The notes below the pieces were generated by a model, which saw only the letters and a list, made by a program, of their open reading frames with translations, had not been told where the DNA came from and did not search any database. Below are positions 9,601-17,048 of a DNA stretch of 64,000 nucleotides, piece after piece; within the stretch, counting starts at the first letter, position 1, and each line of letters begins with the position of its first letter. A program made the position numbers and the translations under genes. Source of the stretch: Trissonchulus latispiculum (Eukaryota; Nematoda; Enoplea; Enoplida; Ironidae); contig JASAND010028620.1 of assembly GCA_030248195.1 (NCBI GenBank), forward strand, positions 16,227 to 80,226. Reading direction: 5' to 3'.

Positions 9601-12600
9601 CCGGTTGCGGGAACTGCTACCCTTTCTCCCTCAGCTACATGATTCAGTGAGGGGGAGCGAGCGACAATGACCGCAGTATAGTTTGTCCTAATTAAAACTC
9701 CTGCCGGTGTCGTGCGGTAAATAGTGGAATTATCTAAAACTTTGACTTGAATATATTCTCGGCAATGTTCAAATTCTTTTCCCATATGATCAACAGAACG
9801 ACTAATTAAGATTTGCAGACATTTCGCTTTTAGACTAGTTACAATCGCATTAGGCGGGCAGAACCATAATCCGGGCGCGGTTTTACACTCCGAAACATCA
9901 ATTTCACGAACTTCGCCAGTGTCTAAACGCTGCGCATACTCAGGTAAAGGCGCCAAAGCTGTAATTCCATTTTCTCGGGAGTTATAACCAACATTATGAA
10001 TGGCGTAGAGAGGACGTACCTCCTGTTCCAGGGGAACGGGAATTTCAAGCATGAATCCGAAAGGTAGGGTATTGAAGTCGATTTTGATCGGGTAAACTTT
10101 TCCAAATTGGTAAATCAAACTTGGCTCTTGGCTGAGCAAGGAATTCCGTAATGACGGATGGGTTCGAATAATTCCTTTTAACGTTTGCAAATTTATCAAA
10201 TTTGGATTAATTTCTGAATGTAGCCCAGCTCGCACAACAGAATTTAAACCATCTCTCAAGGAGGAAGTAAAAATGTGCGCTAAAAGTTGCATATAAATTT
10301 GTCGCATATAGGAGAAATTAGAACATCGGGCCCTAATAATCAGGGTAGTCAAATCCTGCACGGTATGATGTAAAAAAGCGTAAACCTGCTCATTAGCGTG
10401 AACTATTCTCTTAACGGAGTCAGTAATCTTAAGTTGATCCTCTCGCAAAACGTTGAATCCATGTTCAACAGCAGAAACTCGATTATCTAACTGTCCCATA
10501 TGATAAGTGTTAGCCAAACTATTCGCTAAACCTCCTAGTCCCAGAGCCCCAGCTAACAGAAATTCGATAAAACGTTTTGGTCGGCTATGTGTTTGCTCAG
10601 GTGTCGGATATGACGTACAAACCCCAGGTGTGGATCGACACAGACTAGATAGAAGCTTCGAGTAAAAATGCGTAATCAGTACTCCTGAATATAATTTCCG
10701 ATATTCTAATTTAATAGCATCAACTTCGCGCTCTAAGTAATCAAACTGTGGGCAGCTTTGATTAATCATACGAACGCAATATTGGTCAGTCTTCGTTTTT
10801 CCGGTAGCTAAGTCGATACAGTCTTCCTCATTGGCCCATTCGGGGGGCTTCCATTGAGGAGACATTGGCGGCACCGGCAACTGTACTATCAAAGCTAGGT
10901 ACTCGGTTTTCTGCGAGATGACCCCTATCCCAGCGGGACTCAGAACTGCTCCCCAACGGGGCAAGACCAGCGTTCCAATTTTGGCTATTTCATCCGCTAA
11001 AAATCGCGAAGAATCTGTGTCAGCCTGCGTCTGTGCATTGGCTTTCGACACTAAAAAGGCCAACAAAACCCAAGCAGCGGGTACGGCGGCCTTTCTGAAG
11101 CTTCGAACCAATACAGTCAGGACCCATAACAGGCACATGACTACCGAGGAAAGTTGGCCTAGGCCAGGCTTATTTTCCTCACTACCCTGAACCTTTACAT
11201 TATTCTTAGTTGGTTCAAGGCTACACTGAACTGCAACCGTGTTGGTATCCACAATAGGCTCATGAACTTTGCGGACCCGCCGGGCACTAGGCATACGGGT
11301 AGAAGTACGAGGAACAGGCACAAATAATTCCTCCTCAGTTGATGTAAATGAACTAGCGCTAGGTGGCCTAACTACGGGCCGTTCATAAGGTACATACGGC
11401 TCTGGCGCCCGACAAGTACAGATCAAAGGCTGTCGGCACATCAAAACTTTATGCTGGAAATACGGTGAAACTAGACATCGTTTGGCATGCATCAAACAAT
11501 TTCGAGAAATGTTTCGCGCAGAACGGACTGAATACTGTCCGGACGAGTCAGATCTAGAATCTCCTCTGCGGCGGGGGGAATAATATCGCTCACCCTCATA
11601 GCGATCATCCTGATACCCACTATAGTCTGAACCAGAGGCACCAGAATAGCGCCCAGATCGATATCCGCACTCATGGTGTCGATCTCCTTCCTGTGTCTTA
11701 GAGCAAGACACCGCGAACTTAGGCCCATATTCCCTTTTCATTTCGGGGAGAAAATCCCTACCCCGATCCCTGCGATCATAATTTTGATTTCCAGGGTACT
11801 GTTCCCTTCTGGGACCACGATCATTTCTGCGGTCGCCCTGATAATTCCGGTTATCTTGCTCATAGCGATCTCTGCGGCCATTTTGATCAGAATTACCCTC
11901 TCTACGACTTGGGTAGTTTGTATTATTCCTAAAATTCCTATTTCCATCTGACTTTCTCTGAAAGTTTCTGTCCGAACCCTGATTAGGGGTTCGGTAAGCA
12001 CCTCCACCAGGTTGGCGACATTCTCTGCGAACATGCCCTAGCCTGTTACAATTAAAGCAGGTGGTGCCGGGAGGCAATTCACGCCCTCTCCGGGTTCTGC
12101 TAGAATTTCCGCTCTGCTTAGAGTCGATCTCAAATTTCTCAAACTTTGCCTTTAGCTCCTTAACGGCTTTCTCTGCCTCTGCAATAGTGGCAGGTGTGTC
12201 CTGACCACTCCTAAAGTTTGGCTCAATAAATGAGGGGTAGGCTTCACCGGGATATTCACCCTCAGCTTGTAAAGCCTTTTCAACAGCGCGCTCCATTGTT
12301 TTGCAGCCAGGAGGCACACGAGCTTTCAAATCGCTTCTCAGTCCAAACAAAAACAAACGTAACTTTAACACTTCTATCTGACTTTCTGAGAACCCATCCT
12401 TCTCAGTAAAACTCAATCGCGCGTACCTATTAAGCCTCATGAGATAATCCATCACGGGCTCTCCCTTCTCTTGTTTCACTTGAAACATAAGAGATGACGC
12501 ATGGAGCGCCGTATGGGGAGGGATCATAACTTTCTTAGCGGCTTCGACCATTTCGGCCCATGTTCCGCGACTAGCTTTTGGCACTAATCGGAATTGCTCT

Positions 12601-12905
12601 AATGCTCTGCCTTCGAGTGAACTTGAAAATGTCAAAACTTTCTGTCCCTCGTCAAAATCCATAACTTGGCAAAATCTAACGTACTTCTCGAGGTGCTCCT
12701 CGAAAGACTCTGAAGGTAACCCATGATATATGGGAACTGAGCTATATGCGGCGGCTACTCCCTGTGTCCTAATAGCTGAATTAAAATCAGAAAGTGTATC
12801 TGTTAGTTTCTGCAAAGCCTGTGCCTCAACATTCGGGGGGTTATTTTGATTTCCCCGGGGCCCTGGCTGCGCAGGCGGCCCTAACTCAGCTGTATCATTC
12901 GGCAT
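6666..12905 (-). CDS. Gag-Env-protease-protease-integrase(C-term) polyprotein, RT absent
   Basis: A single open frame of 2079 codons. Order: Gag-like capsid (about 1-200), CCHC zinc knuckle CFNCNRLGHVRREC at 283-296, an Arg/Asn/Gly-rich low-complexity tail (about 300-480), a hydrophobic signal/anchor segment (590-624), a luminal or extracellular glycoprotein part with a basic cleavage site SRPKR at 774-778, a transmembrane helix (1190-1208), an acidic/Ser-rich linker, retropepsin-like domain 1 (DTGS at 1444), domain 2 (DTGA at 1609), a pre-RT-type region (about 1700-1845), then the integrase tail with STTGETP at 1857-1863 and GPY at 1960-1962, and a charged C-terminus. Normal elements have about 800 residues of RT, RNase H and integrase core before STTGETP; here they are gone without breaking the frame. 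ATG at 12905 is the first Met and matches Gag starts with a Pro/Asn-rich lead. The ORF ends with TAA at 6668-6666. Confidence 0.9.
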   Translation of the reverse strand: MPNDTAELGPPAQPGPRGNQNNPPNVEAQALQKLTDTLSDFNSAIRTQGVAAAYSSVPIYHGLPSESFEEHLEKYVRFCQVMDFDEGQKVLTFSSSLEGRALEQFRLVPKASRGTWAEMVEAAKKVMIPPHTALHASSLMFQVKQEKGEPVMDYLMRLNRYARLSFTEKDGFSESQIEVLKLRLFLFGLRSDLKARVPPGCKTMERAVEKALQAEGEYPGEAYPSFIEPNFRSGQDTPATIAEAEKAVKELKAKFEKFEIDSKQSGNSSRTRRGRELPPGTTCFNCNRLGHVRRECRQPGGGAYRTPNQGSDRNFQRKSDGNRNFRNNTNYPSRREGNSDQNGRRDRYEQDNRNYQGDRRNDRGPRREQYPGNQNYDRRDRGRDFLPEMKREYGPKFAVSCSKTQEGDRHHECGYRSGRYSGASGSDYSGYQDDRYEGERYYSPRRRGDSRSDSSGQYSVRSARNISRNCLMHAKRCLVSPYFQHKVLMCRQPLICTCRAPEPYVPYERPVVRPPSASSFTSTEEELFVPVPRTSTRMPSARRVRKVHEPIVDTNTVAVQCSLEPTKNNVKVQGSEENKPGLGQLSSVVMCLLWVLTVLVRSFRKAAVPAAWVLLAFLVSKANAQTQADTDSSRFLADEIAKIGTLVLPRWGAVLSPAGIGVISQKTEYLALIVQLPVPPMSPQWKPPEWANEEDCIDLATGKTKTDQYCVRMINQSCPQFDYLEREVDAIKLEYRKLYSGVLITHFYSKLLSSLCRSTPGVCTSYPTPEQTHSRPKRFIEFLLAGALGLGGLANSLANTYHMGQLDNRVSAVEHGFNVLREDQLKITDSVKRIVHANEQVYAFLHHTVQDLTTLIIRARCSNFSYMRQIYMQLLAHIFTSSLRDGLNSVVRAGLHSEINPNLINLQTLKGIIRTHPSLRNSLLSQEPSLIYQFGKVYPIKIDFNTLPFGFMLEIPVPLEQEVRPLYAIHNVGYNSRENGITALAPLPEYAQRLDTGEVREIDVSECKTAPGLWFCPPNAIVTSLKAKCLQILISRSVDHMGKEFEHCREYIQVKVLDNSTIYRTTPAGVLIRTNYTAVIVARSPSLNHVAEGERVAVPATGTLWFEHGRYLHLIIGNTILTSTLGVAKTTITTSDLQEIIVPAPLGRIPLHFTELSTAAYENEQAKNLIQSQVKKYVHLPLIPLELKHGLVVVIVTVLIGCFIVWWISPCGRKFRARIRNRRGPPPRPDRPTISAPVESQKLQASLFSDDEEEPPLELGNLSVKSDPMPYRPRENLETSFAERNRRSMANRCHVMAHYKPMSRDTSYASSMSDYGQDHLDLSSRPMTDDSQESQPSPLIDLDFGNTKGKGERIVRFSRQVTFEGSEEENSGSPGHTQADAATSPFKRHVRPTSPESDGSGPQTRSGIRNSGRTVNAHSVLMVRTIPLMISLLLVGRPVDALFDTGSLVSVVSQCLVEKLGLTTTPVETLGSLRTANGGKCQILGYVKIPILFRGAERRLPVHNWKFLVVEKLTANCILGSDFMVTFPGEISLDLGQHTITWPALDGTRVTLPLTIPVRPKMNTIFQIGMTKRECCTCCLEDEVVSMPPRPLPMIYVNLNGQPVQTLLDTGANLSLMNESLVRYLKLKILPMDRPLRAEGVNGQTLKFRGAVKVPVEFYDTPGITVEHTFLVPKGLAEDCLIGTDFLHEHGGDLTLSFAQGELKLVKPERPPMIAKLIHHTPATQTAFRVSAIRKVTIPAYSEVTVPALVESMEKLKYDGFFEPSKLKFENNDSSIQVMPAMVNLRQRIIPVLMKNKTGRPLTVYENSTLGNVTPKNELRKGQVMREYKPLVNERGETVCLRNSFKVNYAQNNKGNSTTGETPHYLLHAWDPVLPSATNVSIPTDRKYSGFDYVREATEALQLAWSLAREKIGAARKIQDANYNQNSVEPKFQVGDLVMIKVSNVAKRDQVFKLLDKKIGPYRIEKIIGCVAEVYPAGNRRAKRVKVQFNNMYPCVEPRVITAPVHDHDDSNSDKDESSAPKGRHSKVAKGPLEPEHPQTPPAIDSPSENEDPQPQIRKQPSRKSKVVRSDTSPEKPAV
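6906..7388 (-). other. integrase C-terminal region (GPY motif), joined to protease by loss of RT-IN core
   Basis: Residues about 1840-2000. STTGETPHYLLHAWDPVLP (1857 on) is the conserved end of the integrase core, and FQVGDLVMI...KKIGPYRIEKI (GPY at 1960-1962) is the small C-terminal DNA-binding module. The zinc-binding HHCC and the DDE catalytic residues are absent. The junction lies near residues 1843-1856 and on the minus strand reads AAG|GTAAAT, a splice-donor-like string, at 7370-7362. Confidence 0.8.
7830..8108 (-). other. retropepsin-like domain 2
   Basis: Residues about 1600-1692. LLDTGANLSLMN (Asp at 1609) and CLIGTDFL (1680-1687) mirror the motifs of domain 1, about 165 residues after it. 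A Cys-rich patch (ECCTCC) lies between them. Domain 2 leads straight into the region that in related elements precedes the reverse transcriptase, so it is likely the ancestral Pol protease; domain 1 may be a duplicate or a second acquisition. Confidence 0.8.
8316..8603 (-). other. retropepsin-like domain 1
   Basis: Residues about 1435-1530. FDTGSLVSVVS (Asp at 1444) is the active-site loop and CILGSDFM (1517-1524) is the second conserved Leu-Gly-x-Asp motif. Retropepsins act as homodimers and mature Gag-Pol. This copy follows a Ser/Asp-rich linker and is shorter than domain 2 upstream of the catalytic loop. Both catalytic motifs are intact. Confidence 0.75.
9216..11198 (-). other. envelope-like fusion glycoprotein domain inside the polyprotein
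   Basis: Residues about 570-1230. A hydrophobic segment at 590-600 and a second at 608-619 end in SKANAQ, which looks like a signal-peptidase site near 624. The ectodomain has N-glycosylation sequons (NQS, NFS, NST, NYT) and a furin-type RPKR at 775-778. It is followed by a Gly/Ala/Leu-rich stretch FIEFLLAGALGLGGLANSLA (779-798) like a class I fusion peptide, then a heptad-like helix. A transmembrane helix at 1190-1208 precedes a basic cytoplasmic tail. The layout resembles F-type glycoproteins of baculoviruses and errantiviruses, but I assign no specific family. Its place between Gag and protease is unusual. Confidence 0.7.
11886..12905 (-). other. Gag domain with CCHC zinc knuckle
   Basis: Residues 1-340 of the polyprotein. 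A Pro-rich lead is followed by the retrotransposon Gag pattern: VPIYHG, a stretch on joining of segments, FSSSLEGRALEQF, MDYLMRLNRYARL and LKLRLFLFGLR. The knuckle at 283-296 has the C-x2-C-x4-H-x4-C spacing. The same landmarks occur in the truncated gag at 46288-46878 (VPIYHG corresponds to MPIYSG, LRLFLFGLR to KTFLIGLR). Role: particle assembly and RNA binding in the cytoplasm. Confidence 0.88.
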
Positions 12906-13548
12906 CTTACTCCAAAGTTAGCCTCAACGAAAAGTAACCTGATATCGAAAATGAATTTGAAAACTCAAGAGACTCAAGAAAAGTGTAATGCTCCTTCAAA
13001 AACTATCGGTAATTTTAAATATTATATAACAGTTTCTCAAAACAGAAAATCGGTCCATTAAAGTCATAGGAAAGGTCCAATCTAAGAAATTTAGAAATTT
13101 TCCTGTCTAACCGTACGTATAATGGAGTTTATTAAAGTTTAAGGCCTACGTAGTGTAATATTTAACTAACAAATTAAATGAAAGTTAGTAGACAGTTATG
13201 ACGACACAGAAACACAATTCGTAAACCAGGGGGAGTCTTAAAAGAAAGTTGAAGTGGTCGTGAGATTTCATTTTCGAGGAAAAGGGTTAGTTAAGAATTC
13301 AATTAAAGACAGATTTGAAGTCAAATGTAGAGCTCTATTTGAAAATTAACACCCACTTTTTTATCCTCGCCTGCGAGGGCTCCACATGTAATAAAATAGG
13401 CTAGAGCTGAGGGTTGATTTTGTTAGTAGTATCTCACTTTAGACTTTAGAGCACTGGATTTCAACGTCTTTCGGCTTTCTAGAGGTTTCGGCCTCCCAAC
13501 CCACAGATTAACCCAGATTATTACAATATTTCATATCTAGATTGGAAG
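12906..13548 (-). other. retroelement leader, non-coding
   Basis: About 640 bases between the candidate primer binding site and the Gag start. No long ORF or RNA gene seen. This would hold any packaging signal. The related gag copy at 46288 has a leader of similar length. Confidence 0.4.
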
Positions 13549-13567
13549 CAATACTCCACCAAGTTAT
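13549..13567 (-). promoter_or_regulatory. candidate primer binding site
   Basis: Minus-strand ATAACTTGGTGGAGTAT directly follows the inferred LTR end. TGG a few bases inside an LTR is the usual complement of a tRNA CCA end, and a GGTGGAG string also occurs upstream of the related gag at 46120. I could not match it to a particular tRNA. Confidence 0.3.
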
Positions 13568-14776
13568 TGTGGCCCCTTCTTCAGGTTTATGTCGGTAGAC
13601 GCGTCTGTACGTTACTCGTGGTAGTCAAAAATATGAGGCGACGCTAATGATTTCTCTCTACTTTATTAGACTGGCAAACTTTTGGCCTTACAGATTCAAT
13701 AAGTCCCTATAGAAGGCAAGACTACAAGTTAGATTCTATTAAGGTTACACAGGATATTATACAGTCACTTTCAGGTTACGCAATCAGTACAAGACGCAAT
13801 ACAGGTCAGATTAGATTAAATGACAAGGCACAATGGCTCACACTGAATAGTGTACACAAATACTCAACACACTAACTTTTAGAAGAAATTTACATACACT
13901 ATGTAAGAATCGGTTACTACACCAAGTTTATCCCTCTTAAACTTCAGAATAATCACTGACAAAAAGAAGATCAAGAAAATCCAGAAAACTGAATTGATTG
14001 GTTCACACCCGAAATTTTGATGAACTCAACCACGACTTTGTTACGGTTGTCTCGCACTTTGAGACCCACAACTTACTCTTACCGATGGATAATCCGGACC
14101 TGACTGGAATAGTAAACACTGCAAATAAGAGACTGGCGGCTGTCAATTAGATCAGGGGTTCGCAACTGTAAAGACAAATGGCCAAACGGTTCAGCTGTAC
14201 TCAAGTAAAATCCAAACTCAACAAAGCCCGCAACCGGCTAGAATAATCTCTGTCCAAGCACGGACCAGAGAACCAGAGATAATCAGACTGACACAACCTT
14301 TCTCTTCAGAGTCTGCCCCAAGACTGAATCTTGGGAGAAAACAAAATTGAAGCTGGGTCAGTCACCCAGCGTCTTAAGTCTTTGTCCTGTCAGTCAAGGT
14401 CCTTTCGGCAAGCGCAAGAGTCTTTTATAGTAACCGTGAATCTTTTCGATAAGAAAGGGAACTAATCTTTTAAGATGAAAAATGGTTTGCTCAAGGGCTT
14501 CTTGGGGTTTAATTTTGTCTCCAAAATTCTGCAAGATAAGCCTATTATCAAATATTTTCACTTTCGTGAACCCATTAATTGCAAACCGAACTGTATTTTC
14601 ACTTTCGTGAACCCATTAATTGCAAACCGAACTGAACAAAAGTATGTACAGACAGTCAAGTTGGTACAAAAACAGGAATTTTCCATCAGTTCTGTGAGTG
14701 TCCGAACAGGGGGTGTATCTACCAAAGAGCAGCAGAAACTGTACAAAAAACACGAAGAATTAGACCACCCATCACA
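13568..14776 (-). repeat. 5' LTR (inner end inferred)
   Basis: The outer end at 14776 (TGTGATGG on the minus strand) and 14090-14776 are certain from the match to 1-687. The inner end is inferred: on the minus strand the segment ends GGGGCCACA at 13568, giving TGTG...CACA inverted ends, and a TTGGTGGAG stretch a few bases further could be the primer binding site. That gives an LTR of about 1.2 kb. Because the left copy is cut, the inner end cannot be confirmed here. Confidence 0.5.
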
Positions 14777-14790
14777 TATAAATATAGCAA

Positions 14791-14931
14791 GCCCCCTTCG
14801 GTTAAAAAAATCAGCTCAACAACATACGAGCCCAATGTTGAAGATAGGCAACTTTCGCAGTGAGAAGCCATGCTTAGTGCTATTCCTATCAATTCTCCGT
14901 GTAAATAGTTCTGCCTCCAGGCAGAACAAAA
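14791..14931. repeat. ~140-bp dispersed repeat, copy 1
   Basis: Starts GCCCCCTTCGGTTAAAAAAA and ends in the hairpin GTTCTGCCTCCAGGCAGAAC plus A-run. A second copy in the same orientation lies at 18281-18420. It starts 14 bases from the LTR end at 14776. The terminal hairpin recalls Helitron 3' ends, but no conserved CTRR follows. Confidence 0.7.
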
Positions 14932-16249
14932 ATTAGTAAAGTTGGAGAATCTGAAGTCGGCAAAAATGGACCTGTTAAATAACCGATGGTGGTTGCATGC
15001 AAATAGAGAGTTAACAGACCTGTTAATTTATTTTGATTTCTTTCGAGGTCTCACCTTACTCTCCAAACTCGTTAAAGCTTATTCGTACGTTCTTTGTTAT
15101 GGTAAATATCCATAACAGCCTACTGCATAACATCCACAATGTATATATATTCAGTAAAATGAGCAAGAGGATGATATACTCCCTGCAAAATCGGAACATT
15201 CTGTCGCATTCTTGCTTTTGGCATAAAGAGGGTTGGCACATCCACATTTTTCTATGTATCTGTCTTGTAAAGTGCTCAATAAGCATGCCTAAAAATAAAC
15301 TGTCAACAAGTCAACATCAGTCCAGTACTTTGTTAACTTTATAATTCTGAATAAGTTTCATGCATAACTTTCAGTCGCATTTTATGCACCAACAGAAGTC
15401 GCTATGCCATGTGTGTTTAACTTCACTAATTTCAGCGTGCAAGCATTTGGGCTCTTTGCGATAGCAAGACTTCAATTGAAAAATGGTTTCTATTTTTCAT
15501 ATTCTACCACTAACATCTACATGGAGTTTTCTAGCTTAGCGAAAAATTATTCATATTTGAAATTCCGATTTATAGGTTTATAGGCTGCTTAGAATGCTTC
15601 GACTACATTCGTAAATACTGTAGCGAACTGAGTATACGATTCTTGAGTTGCAGGAAACTTCCATTAAATTATTACATGAATGAAACGGTTGCCTGCCATG
15701 CTAGTTTTCTTCTGTGCAAATATGGTAGTAAAATTCGGGTACAGTAGTGAAGGCGATTGGCTTGTATACAGACAGTAATATATACCCAATTCCAGCAGAT
15801 GTCAGTTGTTGCAGCGACTATTTATCAATATCTAATCTCACATGCATAATTTTTGATCTGACAAAAACAAGATAAACAAATAGAAATATGAGAAACTCGA
15901 GCTTCAGAAATACCAGCTCCAAAACACCAACACGTAAGAGAAACAAGAACCTGTGGCGTGTAGTTTTCGCCGTAATAATATGGAGATACACGGTCAACAG
16001 AGGAAATGCACCGACCATCTGGGTTTGGCAGTGTTTTAATAACATCCTAAAACGCTTACCAAAAGCACGTTACTTTAGAATATGTGTAACTGACCTGAAT
16101 CTTCTCCTGCTTCTCTATATGATATTTGATATGATTTTTTAATAAAGCGCGGGGTGAAAAACTTATGTACGAAATACCCGAAAGATAGTTTGCCAAAATG
16201 GTTAGCCAGCCGACACCAGCCGACCTGGTTAGGGACATACTCGTGAGCT
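14932..16249. other. no gene recognised
   Basis: AT-rich with short ORFs in several frames, none recognisable. Nothing else supported. Confidence 0.3.
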
Positions 16250-17048
16250 CGTTTAGATGATAGTCAACAACAAACTGCGAGAGGGATCGACACTCGCTCT
16301 ACTCGTTCACTGCCGAAACAGAATAGACGGCCTTTACACGCAGATCGAAAGCACAAGCTCAAATGTTCTCTACGGTGAGAGATGCTAGTCAGACCTCCAA
16401 TGAAGACCTGTATTAAACTTACTGTTATTAATGGAAGATCACAAACGGATCTGTTTGTTGCTGGTCCATCTGAATTTATGCCTAGTTACTACTAATTAAT
16501 CCATATTAACATCCATTAACTAATTGTATATCCATTTTATGATAAATAAACACCTACATAGCTATTTTCCACTTAACGGAATGGCTATCTTCCAATATGT
16601 GGCATTTACTGCCCTGAAACTACGTTTTGAAGAGACATTTAGAGCGTAAAATTGAATTTACGCAACTCTTCTCATAATTAAGTGCTCTTAGTGACTTCAG
16701 GGCATTTGTTTGGCATATTAATGACTGATGAAGAGACGAACAAGCTGACCCCTAAAAGGGGTGTGGTTCTGCGACTGAGATTTTAGGATGTAATATCTAA
16801 TTAAACGCAACAACTGATGATGATGATTGCCTCAGCTTTTTATTCCTGCTGGAGCAGGAATGTATAAAAAGGAAACTATTATGATTAGTGCATAGTGAGT
16901 CATTTCCCCATTTAGAAGCCCTATCTTCAACACAGGGCTAGCTTAGGTGATTTTTTTGCAATCGGATTATGCAAATTAGGTTTAGGTCCTACTTATGCAG
17001 CGCAAGTGACACCCCTCTCGCAGTCTTCGACTGTCAGCAATCTAAACG
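16250..17048. mobile_element. MITE with ~43-bp terminal inverted repeats
   Basis: The left end CGTTTAGATGATAGTC... continues to ACTGCGAGAGGGAT. The inverted right end reads CGTTTAGATTGCTGAC... continuing to ACTGCGAGAGGGGT. The ~800-bp interior has no ORF of note. No clear target-site duplication. Superfamily not assigned. Confidence 0.6.

Larger units (their letters stand above)
1..14776 (-). mobile_element. LTR retroelement (Ty3/gypsy-like, env-bearing, RT-less), 3' LTR cut by window start
   Basis: Near-identical direct repeats at 1-687 and 14090-14776 bracket a minus-strand coding block: polyprotein 12905-6666, OTU ORF 6617-5721, accessory ORFs 4567-2999. Family is inferred from the Gag fold, CCHC knuckle, DTG protease motifs and an integrase C-terminal GPY motif. 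By eye the two LTRs differ at about four positions in 687 bp, so insertion was recent. The interior lacks reverse transcriptase, RNase H and the integrase core, so this copy cannot be autonomous. The 3' LTR runs out of the window at position 1, so target-site duplications cannot be checked. I see no convincing polypurine tract next to the 3' LTR. Confidence 0.9.

Noticed and set aside
14908..14935. Helitron 3' end
   Set aside because: The hairpin is present, but the two copies differ after it and neither has a conserved CTRR; no Helitron 5' end seen.
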